64,000 nucleotides of DNA, from the NCBI RefSeq assembly GCF_900167435.1, contig NZ_FUWS01000004.1, positions 372,001 through 436,000 on the forward strand, in the 5' to 3' direction. Both the position numbers and the translations under genes were made by a program. The stretch comes from Marinactinospora thermotolerans DSM 45154 (GTDB lineage Bacteria; Actinomycetota; Actinomycetes; Streptosporangiales; Streptosporangiaceae). Positions 26,714 to 34,746 of this stretch are shown here, in pieces; positions within the stretch are counted from its first letter, which is position 1, and the number at the start of each line of letters is the position of its first letter. Below the pieces are notes generated by a model. That model did no database searches. It had not been told where the DNA came from and saw nothing but the letters and a program-made list of their open reading frames with translations.

Positions 26714-27379
26714 ATGCAAGAACGACCCCCGTCGGAGTTCGACGCCGGCGCCGAATTCGACCGTCAGGTGGACACGCTCATCGCCAAGGGATACCCCGAG
26801 GCCGCGGGGCTCGACACGGAGGCGTTCACCGCCCTGCTCGCCCCCCTGCGCGCCACCGCCGTCGCCCACGGCGCGTCCCTGCGCCCGCCCGCCCCGGGAC
26901 GCGCGCCGTTCGTCGTGGTCCTCACCCGCGCCCTCGCGCCCATCGAGTGGGCGATGTCGCGCACCACGCTGGCCCGCGGCTCCAAGGCCGGCTTCGTCGA
27001 CCGCCTCTACGAACCCGGTGCCATCGAACGGTTCGTCCCCACCGACGCGACGCGGCCACCGGACGAGCGCGCCTACCTGCTGTTCGACGTGGAGCGCGGC
27101 GAGGAGTTCTGCGGCGCCGTTCCCGAGGACGCCATGGCCACCATCGCCCAGCGGGGCCGCAGCACGCTGACCATCGAAGAGGGCATCGCCCTGGTCACCC
27201 ACCATCCCGACGCCCTGGAGAAGAACCGCTGCTTCTCCCTGGCCGGATCCCGGTGCGGCGACCGTCGGGTACCCGCGATCTGGATCAGTCAACGGGCGCC
27301 CAAGCTGGGCTGGTGCTGGGCGGGCAACCCGCACACCTGGCTCGGCATGGCATCGGCCGCGCGGCGCGCCGCGGCCTGA
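26714..27379 (+). CDS. DUF5701 family protein
   Basis: 221 residues. It starts FDRQVDTLIAKGYPEAAGL and ends LVTHHPDALEKNRCFSLAGS, then CGDRRVPAIWISQRAPKLGW and CWAGNPHTWLG, matching DUF5701 as I remember it. The central YLLFDVERGEEFCGAVPEDAM and RGRSTLTIEEGIALV segments are the most conserved. Cytosolic by prediction; function unknown. ATG 26714 has GAGGGAGG upstream. Likely under the divergent TetR. Confidence 0.8.
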   Translation: MQERPPSEFDAGAEFDRQVDTLIAKGYPEAAGLDTEAFTALLAPLRATAVAHGASLRPPAPGRAPFVVVLTRALAPIEWAMSRTTLARGSKAGFVDRLYEPGAIERFVPTDATRPPDERAYLLFDVERGEEFCGAVPEDAMATIAQRGRSTLTIEEGIALVTHHPDALEKNRCFSLAGSRCGDRRVPAIWISQRAPKLGWCWAGNPHTWLGMASAARRAAA

Positions 27380-27388
27380 GGCGCTCTT

Positions 27389-27418
27389 CCGCGCCCCGGC
27401 CGGGGAGCCGGGGCGCGG
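27389..27418 (+). terminator. terminator after DUF5701 gene
   Basis: CCGCGCCCCGGC (27389-27400), loop CGGGGA, GCCGGGGCGCGG (27407-27418): a perfect 12-bp stem starting 9 bp after the stop codon. Confidence 0.72.
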
Positions 27419-27842
27419 CGGAACCCCCTCAGCGGGCGGATGTCCTTCCGCCGGGGGCGGGGCGACCGGCATGATGACGGCCCTGGGGCCGCCCTTCGCG
27501 CCGAAGGTCCCGTCAGCGGCGACACCAGGGCACCCGAAGCAGGAACCTCCCGCCCAGCAGCGCGGAGGCGGCGTCTCAGGCGTGTCGGGCCACGGGCCGG
27601 GAGCGTGCAGGTGGCCGTCACGATGAAGCCGATACCGAACAGGGAGGTCCAGACGGTGGCCTTCGCCGCCGCCCGCCGGATCGCGGCGCCGGCCCGCGTC
27701 ACGGCCCCCGCGCCATGGCGCTCACACCGGCGACGGGCGGGATGTTGAGGCCCGTCCGAGGGGGCAGCGCCCCCACCGGTGCGCAGCCGGCATCGATCGG
27801 GACGGCCGCCCCGCCCCACGGCCGGCCCCGGAAAGAGCGGGC
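27419..27842. other. intergenic, one possible short membrane segment
   Basis: No firm gene. On the reverse strand from about 27712 a short frame reads AAKATVWTSLFGIGFIVTAT, which could be a single membrane span, but it continues into Arg/Pro-rich sequence without a natural end. Left unassigned. Confidence 0.35.
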
Positions 27843-28742
27843 TCAGCCGCCCACGCCCCTGCCCGCCTCGACGGAGGAGACGAGGTCGATCGTGTGGCGG
27901 GCGACGACCTCGGGACGGGCGCGCGGCATCCAATGGCCTCCGGGGACGCGCACGACACGGGAGTTCGGCGCCCACCGCCGCACGGCGCCCTGCATCGCGG
28001 CGGTGACGAAGACGTCGTGCGCCGGGGCGAGCACCTGGACCAGGACGGGGGTACGCCGTTCCTGCGGGGCGCGCAGGCGCTCGCGCACGTTCGCGCGGTA
28101 CAACCCCAGCCCATTGAGCAGGTCGCGCAGCGCCCGCCCGTGCGAGGGGGCCTCGTGCTCGCCGACCCGCTCCAGCAGGGACAGGACCGGGCCGCCGATC
28201 CCGGTCAGCCAGGCGAGTTCGGGCAACGGCCTCAGGTGGAAAAAGACGATGTAGCCGGACAGGAGCCGCTGCACGGCCAGCTCCCATCGGGCGTGGAGCC
28301 CCCCGCGCGCTTGCGCGCGCATCCAGTGGGCGACATGGTCCAGGCAGGGCCCCGACACCGAGGTGAACGAGGCGAACCGGTGGTGGGCGTGCTCCTCGGT
28401 CACGGCGTGCCAGGACTGGATCGATCCCCAATCGTGCGCCAGGACGTGGACGGGCCGGTCGGGGCTCACCGTGTCGGCGACTCGGAGCAGGTCCTCGGCG
28501 AGGCGGTCCAGGTGGTATCCGTTGCGCTCGCGTGGGGCCGGGGAGCGGCCCGCTCCCCGGACGTCGTAGGCGACGACGTGGTAGCGGTCGCGCAGGAGCC
28601 CGGCCACGCCGTCCCACAGCGTGGAGTCGTCGGGGTATCCGTGGACGCAGACGACCGTGGGAGCCTGCGGGTCCCCCTGACAGCGGACGTGGAGCGGCAG
28701 GCCGTCACCGGCGACGACACGACACGTGCGCGCCTCGCTCAT
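27843..28742 (-). CDS. alpha/beta hydrolase, epoxide hydrolase/dehalogenase-like
   Basis: 299 residues. Oxyanion-hole motif HGYPDD, nucleophile elbow LAHDWGSIQSW with Asp as nucleophile (the epoxide hydrolase / haloalkane dehalogenase type), and catalytic His in PGGHWMP. A cap domain lies between ~140 and 225 with Tyr/Phe-rich YIVFFHL. It resembles the hydrolase half of EphD-like proteins, but no SDR domain follows in this gene. The substrate is unknown. ATG 28740-28742; monocistronic or co-transcribed from upstream with the small membrane gene at 28796. Confidence 0.85.
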   Translation of the reverse strand: MSEARTCRVVAGDGLPLHVRCQGDPQAPTVVCVHGYPDDSTLWDGVAGLLRDRYHVVAYDVRGAGRSPAPRERNGYHLDRLAEDLLRVADTVSPDRPVHVLAHDWGSIQSWHAVTEEHAHHRFASFTSVSGPCLDHVAHWMRAQARGGLHARWELAVQRLLSGYIVFFHLRPLPELAWLTGIGGPVLSLLERVGEHEAPSHGRALRDLLNGLGLYRANVRERLRAPQERRTPVLVQVLAPAHDVFVTAAMQGAVRRWAPNSRVVRVPGGHWMPRARPEVVARHTIDLVSSVEAGRGVGG

Positions 28743-28795
28743 CCTCTCCTCTTCCCTTCCTGTTCCCGGGGTGAGACCACGGGCCGGACACGGCT

Positions 28796-28963
28796 TTAGG
28801 AGGCGTCGCCTCCCCCGCTCCCGTCGGAGCCGCCGTGGTCGGCACCGAAGACGGGAACGCCGTCGCCGGCGTTCCGGCTCCGGCCGCGCAGGCCCCCGAT
28901 GAGAACCACGAGGAAGCCCACGAGGAGCACCACGATGACGGCCGTGACCGCGATGTCGAACAT
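28796..28963 (-). CDS. small single-span membrane protein, 55 aa
   Basis: MFDIAVTAVIVVLLVGFLVV and LIGG form one N-terminal hydrophobic span. A short basic patch (RGRSR) and a Gly/Asp/Ser-rich tail follow, predicting N-out/C-in. GAAAGGGG precedes the ATG at 28961-28963. No family recognised. Runs 53 bp upstream of the hydrolase gene on the same strand. Confidence 0.6.
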   Translation of the reverse strand: MFDIAVTAVIVVLLVGFLVVLIGGLRGRSRNAGDGVPVFGADHGGSDGSGGGDAS

Positions 28964-29300
28964 GACGCCCCTTTCAGGCGGAGATGACGCCTCACACCCT
29001 GCCATAGCAGAGGGGACGGGAGGTGACCACGATGTGGCGGGATCCGGCCATCCTCGTCTTCCGGCCGCGCCCCACCGGATCGCGGCAACGGCGGAGTCCG
29101 CCCCCGCGTGCCGCGGCCCCATGAGCGCGCCGTGACGGCGACGTCCTCCTCGGGCGGTGTCCCGTCGCCCGCCTGCCGGGGAAGGGGAGAGGCGGGCCCG
29201 GGTGAAGCGCCTGACCCTGCGGCCCCCTCGCCCGGGTTTCTTCGCGCCCCGCCCTCGCCGCGGCGTCTCGGCGCGCTTGGCCGGGGCGCCGGCCGAGCGC
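28964..29300. other. non-coding interval
   Basis: No supportable gene; open frames are proline/arginine-rich. Contains the promoter region of the small membrane protein gene and ends at a strong hairpin. Confidence 0.45.
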
Positions 29301-29345
29301 GCCGGGAGGCGGCGGGACGCCCCTGGCGCCCCGCCGCCTCCCGGC
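29301..29345 (-). terminator. strong hairpin downstream of AhpD-like gene
   Basis: GCCGGGAGGCGGCGGG (29301-29316) pairs perfectly with CCCGCCGCCTCCCGGC (29330-29345) around a 13-nt loop that can itself form CGCC/GGCG. It starts 42 bp past the stop of the reverse-strand AhpD-like gene and is the strongest hairpin noticed in the window. Confidence 0.72.
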
Positions 29346-29387
29346 CGGTCACGGGGCGGTGTCCGCTGTGCCGCCCGGCCGTGTCCG

Positions 29388-29861
29388 CTACCCGAACTGC
29401 CCGATCTGGTAGTCGCCGGCGGGCTGCCGGACGATGACGTTCAGGCGGTTGAAGGCGTTGATGAGGGCGATGAGCGCCACCAGGGCGGCGAGCTGGTCCT
29501 CGTCGTAGTGCGCGGCGGCATCAGCCCACGCCTCGTCCGTGACGCCACCGGCGGCGTCGGCGATGCGGGTGCCCTGCTCCACCAGCTCCAGGGCGGCGCG
29601 TTCGGCGTCGGTGAAGACCTCGGCCTCCCGCCAGGCCGCGACCAGGTTGAGACGTAGCGAGGTCTCCCCGGCGTGCGCGGCCTCCTTGGTGTGCATGTCG
29701 GTGCAGAATCCGCAGCCGTTGATCTGGCTGGCGCGGATCTTCACCAGTTCCTGCGTCGAGGCCGGCAGGGTCGACTCCGAGAGCACCCTGTTCGCCGAGG
29801 AGAGGTACTTCGTGATCTTGGCCGAGTTCGGGTTGTCGAAGAGGTTCAAGCGAGCTTTCAT
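29388..29861 (-). CDS. carboxymuconolactone decarboxylase / AhpD-like protein
   Basis: 157 residues, all-helical AhpD-like fold with the CxxC redox centre NGCGFCTDMH (Cys50, Cys53) and the preceding VKIRASQ helix. The rest (TDAERAALELVEQGTRI, ALVALIALINAFNRLNVI) follows the CMD family pattern. Likely a peroxidase-like or disulfide-active protein in oxidative defence. ATG 29859-29861 with GAGGAG is preferred over the start at 29894. Apparently monocistronic. Confidence 0.88.
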   Translation of the reverse strand: MKARLNLFDNPNSAKITKYLSSANRVLSESTLPASTQELVKIRASQINGCGFCTDMHTKEAAHAGETSLRLNLVAAWREAEVFTDAERAALELVEQGTRIADAAGGVTDEAWADAAAHYDEDQLAALVALIALINAFNRLNVIVRQPAGDYQIGQFG

Positions 29862-30071
29862 GGTGGGCTCCTCTGCCCTTGCCGGTGATGACATACCGAT
29901 GACGACGTAGCCCGGTGAGATGTGACAGGGGTGAAAGTGACGCGCGTCTCACCGCCCTTCTCCCCGAATCCGCCCGGACGGATTCGGGGGAATCGATGAC
30001 CGAGGAGGACTCGGCGGCGCCGGGCGGGAGTGCGTACAGTGGGGGAGCAACGCAGCGTGAGGAGGCCGCAC

Positions 30072-30314
30072 ATGAGCGCATCCGAACACCGCATCAGCGA
30101 CGCCGAGCTGGCCCAGGCCGTGGACGCCTCCTACGGCCGGCTGGTCCGCGGCGCCTCCGCGCCCGCCGGGTCGGTCACGATCCACGCCACCGACCCCGAG
30201 GAGTGGCGGCGACAGTGGTCGGCCCTGTTCGACGACGGAGAGGACGAGGGTGATACGGCCGGTCACGTTCGAGCCTCTGGCCCAGAGGCAGATCCGGGCG
30301 CTGGCGCCCCCTGA
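30072..30314 (+). CDS. small acidic protein, possible antitoxin partner
   Basis: 80 residues: an N-terminal helix (SDAELAQAVDASYGRLVRG), a short strand (GSVTIHA) and an acidic C-terminus (DPEEWRRQWSALFDDGEDE) then a Gly/Pro tail. TGAGGAGG precedes the ATG. The next gene starts inside it (65-bp overlap). A small acidic first gene overlapping a RelE/ParE-sized second gene is the layout of a type II toxin-antitoxin pair, but no DNA-binding motif is recognisable here. Confidence 0.55.
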   Translation: MSASEHRISDAELAQAVDASYGRLVRGASAPAGSVTIHATDPEEWRRQWSALFDDGEDEGDTAGHVRASGPEADPGAGAP

Positions 30315-30519
30315 CCGGGCCGCGCTGTCGGAGGTGCTCTTGGACCTGGCCGGGGCCGCCGATCCGATGACGGTCGTCGACCCCTACCTGCCCGGCGGTA
30401 TCGGCCCGCTGCCCTTCCACGGTGTGGTGCTCACCGACTCGGCCGAGGCGGTGGTGACCCTCTACCTCGACCACGTGCGGGTGGTCGCCGTACGCCCCCG
30501 CCACTGCCCCCTCCCGTGA
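30250..30519 (+). CDS. RelE/ParE-like small protein, candidate toxin
   Basis: 89 residues starting at GTG 30250, inside the upstream gene. PVTFEPLAQRQIRALAPPDR (start) and the strand pattern VVLTDSAEAVVTLYLDHVRV with VAVRPRH at the end fit the size and alternating helix-strand pattern of the ParE/RelE fold: N-terminal strand, two helices, then a beta sheet with a C-terminal basic residue. This is pattern similarity only, and catalytic RelE residues cannot be verified by eye. Confidence 0.5.
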   Translation: MIRPVTFEPLAQRQIRALAPPDRAALSEVLLDLAGAADPMTVVDPYLPGGIGPLPFHGVVLTDSAEAVVTLYLDHVRVVAVRPRHCPLP

Positions 30520-30624
30520 GCGCGCCGGGGCGAAGCGGAGGGGCGTTGGGCGGGCTCCCCGAGACGACCTGCCGCCCGCGCACCGCGCGGTCGGGCCGGG
30601 GACGCGGCCGGCCGCGCGGGCGGC

Positions 30625-31503
30625 TCAGCGGGGCGACGTCCCCGATCCGGAATCGCCCCCGCTGAGCCGCCTGCGCGCGCCGCGTCCGACCGGGCGCGGT
30701 TCCCGCCCCTCCTCGATACAGCGCAGCGTCTCCATCCCGGCCATGGCCCCGGCCCGGTGGAAGGAGCGCGTGTGGGAGTCGTACTCGTGCCAGGCGGCGT
30801 CGCGCAACACCACCCGGGCCGCGTAGGGGGGCCGGCCGGCCCCGACCCGCTCCCACGCCTCGAACACGCCCGCTCCGAACGCCTCGGCGAACTCGGCGGG
30901 GAGCGGGCCGCCCCTGGACCGTCGCCCCTCCGGCAGGTCCACGACGAACTGGTACTCGCTGTCGGCCCCGGCCGCCAAGGGGAGCATGTCGGCCCAGGCC
31001 AGGGCGACCTCCGCGGGGCAGGCCGTCTGAATGACATGGCGGACGTGCACGCCGTGGACGGCCCGGGGCAACGGCGGGGGCGGTGCCACCCGACGGCGTC
31101 CCACCGGACGCGGTGGCCGCTCCTCGCGTAGCGCCCGCACCGCCTCCTCCACGGCGAGCCGGGCCGCGATGTCGGTGAGGGTGCCGAGGAAGGCGCGGTC
31201 GGCCCCCTCCTCCTCCCACGCGCAGTGCCGCAGCACGGCGTGGACGGGGCAGGGCAGGACCTCGTTCCACCAGATGTCGTACATCTCCCGTTTCAGGGCC
31301 GTGGCCAGCCTGTCCGCGAGCGGGTGCCCGCCTGCGGAGTCCGCGCCCATCCGAAGGTGCAGCCGCTCGTCCTCGCCCGAGGGCAGGGGATCGAAGTCGA
31401 TGACGAACTCGATCCGAGCCCACCCCGCCGGGGAACGCCGCTCGTGGTCGACGTGCACACCTCGTAGCGGGCGGGCCGCGGCGAGACCGTTCTCGAAGGC
31501 CAT
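30625..31503 (-). CDS. protein of two EF-G domain IV-like repeats
   Basis: 292 residues made of two similar halves: repeat A ~14-138 (starts GVHVDH, ends PPRPVGRRR) and repeat B ~150-276 (starts GVHVRH, ends PRPVGRGARRR). Repeat B carries PLPAEFAEAFGAGVFEAWE, then VVLRDAAWHEYDSHTRSFHR and AGAMAGMETL, which tracks the end of EF-G domain IV (VPKEYIPAV..GI.EA; V.L.DGSYHEVDSSEMAF; AG.MA). Repeat A is more diverged (DRLATALKREMYDIW; AVLRHCAWEE). No GTPase domain is present. ATG 31501-31503. It might bind ribosomes or a translation-related RNA; function unknown. Confidence 0.65.
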   Translation of the reverse strand: MAFENGLAAARPLRGVHVDHERRSPAGWARIEFVIDFDPLPSGEDERLHLRMGADSAGGHPLADRLATALKREMYDIWWNEVLPCPVHAVLRHCAWEEEGADRAFLGTLTDIAARLAVEEAVRALREERPPRPVGRRRVAPPPPLPRAVHGVHVRHVIQTACPAEVALAWADMLPLAAGADSEYQFVVDLPEGRRSRGGPLPAEFAEAFGAGVFEAWERVGAGRPPYAARVVLRDAAWHEYDSHTRSFHRAGAMAGMETLRCIEEGREPRPVGRGARRRLSGGDSGSGTSPR

Positions 31504-31661
31504 CTGTCTCTCTCCCTCCGGGGGGCGGCGCGGCACCGTGTGCCACACGGGACGACCCCGACGGTAGTGCCCGACTCCGACACGGCCCACCCGTTTTCTC
31601 CCTCCGGGCCCACCCGGTTATCCCGTTGCCCCTCGCCGGTCGGATGCGCCAGGCTGCGGCC

Positions 31662-32434
31662 ATGATCGACACGGGACTTTCGGGAAGCGTCGTCTTGGTG
31701 ACCGGAGCCGCCGGAGGGATCGGCGCGGCCATCGCGCGGGCCTTCGCCGCCCAAGGGGCCAAGGTCGCCGTCCACCACCTGGCCACGCCCCCGCGCCCCC
31801 GCGCGGGGTTCGCTGGGAGCACGTCTTCCCCGAGGCGGAGGACGCCCACGCGCTGGCCGCCGAACTGGGCGGGATCGCGGTCGCGGCCGACCTGTCCGAG
31901 GCCGACGCGCCCCGCCGGCTGTTCGAGGCGGTCGGGGAGCGGCTGGGACCGGTGCGGGTGCTGGTGAACAACGCCGCCCACTGCGAGAGCCCCGACACCG
32001 TGGACGCGCTCACCGCGGACGGTCTGGAGCGCCACTACCGGGTCAACGCCATCGCCCCCGCGCTGCTCACCGCCGAGCTCGCCCGACGCGCCCCCGAGGA
32101 GGGGGCGTGCGTGGTCAACGTGTCCACCGACGCCGCCCGGGCCTTCCCCGGCCAGATCGGCTACGGCACCTCCAAGGCGGCCCTGGAGGCGTTCACCCGC
32201 GCCGCGGCACTGGACCTGGCTTCCTCGGGGATCAGGGTCAACGCGGTCGCCCCCGGCCCGGTCCAGACCGGTTGGATCGGACCGGAGGCGATCGAGGAGG
32301 TCCGCGCGATCGTCCCCCTGGGACGTGTCGGCGAACCCGACGACATCGCCGACGCCGTGGTCTTCCTCGCCTCACGTCAGGCCCGCTGGGTCACCGGCCA
32401 GGTGCTCCAGGTCGCCGGCGGCCACGCCCTGTGA
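31662..32434 (+). pseudogene. SDR-family oxidoreductase with one frame disruption
   Basis: Short-chain dehydrogenase of about 257 residues if one base is restored near 31797. The first part has the cofactor motif TGAAGGIG and GAKVAVHHLATP. After the shift: HVFPEAEDAHALAAELGG, RVLVNNAAH, catalytic Tyr/Lys in GYGTSKAALEAF, and the C-terminal PLGRVGEPDDIADAVVFLAS. The break is inside a C-rich run (CGCCCCCGCGCCCCCGCGC), a classic place for base-count errors. Every catalytic element is otherwise intact, so a real functional gene with an assembly indel is quite possible. Divergent from the EF-G IV-like gene. Confidence 0.8.
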
Positions 32435-32462
32435 CGCCCTGGATGCTGCGGCCGGCGGCGGA

Positions 32463-33149
32463 TCACACCCGGGCCGGGGCCACCGCCTCCCGGTAGCGGG
32501 CCACGACGGCGGCGGCCACGCCACTGTCGGGGCACAGCGGCCCGGCGACCAGGTCGGCCCCGGCACCGGCCAGGCGCTGATGGAACAGGCCGGGGGCGAG
32601 GAGCCAGGAGGCGATCGCCACACGCCGGTGCCCCTCGGCCCGCAGGGCCGCGACGGTCTGCGCGACGGTCGGCGTCCCGGTGGCGATGTAGCCGGTGCGC
32701 ACGGGGCTCCCCAGCGTCTCGGCCAGCCGCCCGGCCGCGTCGGCCACCTCGGCCAGCGCGCCGGGGTCGGACGATCCCGCGGCGGCCAGCACCACCGCGT
32801 CGGGGGCGCGCCATCCGGCCTCGCGCAGCCGCCGCGCGGCCGCGGCCACCAGCCGCGGGTCGCCGCCCAGCGCGCCGGTGATCCGCGCGTCGAAGCGTCC
32901 GACCCGGGCGAGTTGGCCGGGGATGTCGACCCGCACGTGGTAGCCGGCGGCCAGGAAGGCGGGGACGACGACGATCGGCCCGCTGATCGTCGCGGCGACG
33001 TCGCCCACGTCCGGATCCCGCACGTCGGCGAAGGCCAGCCGCACCGGGACGCCGGCGCGTTCCCGGACACCTCGGGCCAGGGCCCTGGTGACGTCGAGGC
33101 CGTCCGGATCACGGGTACCGTGCACGGCGAGCAGCAGGGTGGGGCGCAC
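32463..33149 (-). CDS. CbiX-type sirohydrochlorin chelatase
   Basis: 228 residues. N-terminal metal-binding HGTRDPDG, LAFADVRDPDVGD and PAFLAAGYHVRVDIPGQL (second metal His), then a second module with LAAAGSSDP and LLAPGLFHQRL. It would insert Fe2+ (for siroheme) or Co2+ into sirohydrochlorin. Placement as the last gene after nirB-nirD-hemD makes siroheme for NirB the likely role. GTG 33147-33149 with GAGGAGGG upstream; 62 bp after hemD. Confidence 0.88.
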   Translation of the reverse strand: MRPTLLLAVHGTRDPDGLDVTRALARGVRERAGVPVRLAFADVRDPDVGDVAATISGPIVVVPAFLAAGYHVRVDIPGQLARVGRFDARITGALGGDPRLVAAAARRLREAGWRAPDAVVLAAAGSSDPGALAEVADAAGRLAETLGSPVRTGYIATGTPTVAQTVAALRAEGHRRVAIASWLLAPGLFHQRLAGAGADLVAGPLCPDSGVAAAVVARYREAVAPARV

Positions 33150-33211
33150 AAGGCCCTCCTCACGTTCCTGGCCGGTCCGGGCCCCGCGGCGCGAACCGGT
33201 GACGGGGGCGG

Positions 33212-34375
33212 TCAGCACGCGCCCGGGTCCAGCGCCAGCCGGTAACCGCGCTTGACCACGGTCTGGATGATGCGGGGATCGCCCAGGGCCGAACGCAACC
33301 GGGCCACCGCGGTCTCCACCGCGTGCGCGTCGGCGTCGCCGCCCAGCGAGGCGAGCAGGTCGGCGCGGTCGCGGACCTCGCCGGGACGGCGGGCCAGTTC
33401 GCGCAGCACCCGCATCGGCGCGGGCGAGACCGGCCGTAGCTCCTCGTCGACCAACACCGCGTGTCCGCGCAAGCGCACCAGGTGGCCGGCCACGGGCAGG
33501 GACGGGGAGGCGTCGGGGAGCTCGTCCGCGAGCCGTTTGACCAGCGCGCCGATACGGGCCCGCGCCGGCCACACGGTGGGGATCCCCCGGATCATCAGCG
33601 GGCGCGCGGTGACCGGGCCGACGCACATGGCCAGCACCTCACCCCGCAACGCGCCGACCAGCCGCTCCTCGGTGCCGTTGGCCCGGGACCGTTGCAGTAG
33701 CCCCGCAGCGGCCGGGGCGCTGGTGAACGTCACGGCGTCGACCTGGCCGGTGAGGACGGCGTCGATGAGCCGGTCCAACGGCGCGACGTCGTCGGGCGTG
33801 GTCCAACGGTAGACGGGCACCTCGACGACGTCCGCGCCGGCCAGACGCAGCGTGGCGCAGAAGTCGGGCAGAGGCTCGCCGTGGAGCTGCACCGCGATGC
33901 GCAGGCCCGCCACACCGGTGGCGAGCAGGTGGTCCAGCACCTCGGCGGAGGACTCCGAGGGGGGCGACCACTCCTCGGTGAGGCCGGCCGCGCGGATCGC
34001 CCCCTTGGCCTTGGGACCGCGTGCCAGCAGCCGCGAGCCGCGCATCCCCGCCAGCAGCGGTTCGGCCAGTCCCCACGTCTCGCACGCCTCCACCCAGCCG
34101 CGAAAGCCGATACCGGTGGTCGCCACGACGACGTCGGGGGGCCGGTGGGCGAGTTCGCGCGAGACGTCCATCAGCCGCCGGTCGTCGCTGAGCGGGACGA
34201 TGCGCAGGGCCGGCGCGCACACCACCTCGGCGCCCTTGCGTCGCAGCAGCGCGCTCAACTCCTCGGCGCGACGCGCGGCGGTCACCGCCACGGTGTACCC
34301 CGACAGCGGTTCGACGCCGGCGGTCCCCGCCTCGGGCACGGGGGCCGCCGGCGTGGAGGCCGGGGCGCGGCTCAT
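33212..34375 (-). CDS. hemD: uroporphyrinogen-III synthase with C-terminal winged-helix domain
   Basis: 387 residues. HemD part ~25-265 (GYTVAVTAARRAEELSALL, ALRIVPL, GLRIAVQLHGEP, VYRWTTP, DAVTFTSAPAAAG, GPVTARPL). It is followed by an OmpR/PhoB-type winged helix ~295-385 (LVRLRGHAVLVDEE, RVLRELARRPGEV, VETAVARLRSALGD, VVKRGYRLA). This fusion is common in actinobacteria near nitrite reductase genes; the DNA-binding part may make it a regulator too. ATG overlaps the nirD stop (ATGA). It would cyclise hydroxymethylbilane to supply siroheme. Confidence 0.93.
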   Translation of the reverse strand: MSRAPASTPAAPVPEAGTAGVEPLSGYTVAVTAARRAEELSALLRRKGAEVVCAPALRIVPLSDDRRLMDVSRELAHRPPDVVVATTGIGFRGWVEACETWGLAEPLLAGMRGSRLLARGPKAKGAIRAAGLTEEWSPPSESSAEVLDHLLATGVAGLRIAVQLHGEPLPDFCATLRLAGADVVEVPVYRWTTPDDVAPLDRLIDAVLTGQVDAVTFTSAPAAAGLLQRSRANGTEERLVGALRGEVLAMCVGPVTARPLMIRGIPTVWPARARIGALVKRLADELPDASPSLPVAGHLVRLRGHAVLVDEELRPVSPAPMRVLRELARRPGEVRDRADLLASLGGDADAHAVETAVARLRSALGDPRIIQTVVKRGYRLALDPGAC

Positions 34376-34743
34376 GCCGTCCCGCCGCTGGGCCGGACGG
34401 TGACCTCGACGACCCCGTCGCGCTCGCGGACGGTGTGGACGGCCTGGCGCACCGATGGATCATCCAGGCACACCCCGGTGCGCAGCGAGAACACCTGCTT
34501 GAGCATGGGCGAGGCCACGGTCGGCTCTCCATCGCGGTCGCCGACGATCCCGCGCGCCATCACCGCGGCGTGGCTGAAGGGGTCGATGTTGTCGATGGCG
34601 TACAGCGCGCCGTCGAACGTGCGGAACAGCGCGACCTGGCCGCCGTCGGGCAGGAGGATGGCCACGCCGCGTTCGGGGGTGAGCCGGTCGGCGGGACAGG
34701 CGGGGATCCAGGTGAGACCGGAGTCCAGGGCCAAAACGGTCAT
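34372..34743 (-). CDS. nirD: nitrite reductase small subunit
   Basis: 123-residue Rieske-fold subunit of the NADH-dependent assimilatory nitrite reductase. It contains LFRTFDGALYAIDNIDPFSH and MLKQVFSLRTGVCLDD, the NirD pattern lacking the Rieske Cys/His ligands, so no cluster is expected. Starts 3 bp after the nirB stop and overlaps hemD by 4 bp, so NirB, NirD and HemD are translated together. Confidence 0.95.
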   Translation of the reverse strand: MTVLALDSGLTWIPACPADRLTPERGVAILLPDGGQVALFRTFDGALYAIDNIDPFSHAAVMARGIVGDRDGEPTVASPMLKQVFSLRTGVCLDDPSVRQAVHTVRERDGVVEVTVRPSGGTA

Positions 34744-34746
34744 CTG

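Noticed and set aside
24386-27379. Secondary-metabolite cluster around the P450
   Set aside because: No synthase, ferredoxin or tailoring genes adjacent; only a regulator and DUF5701.
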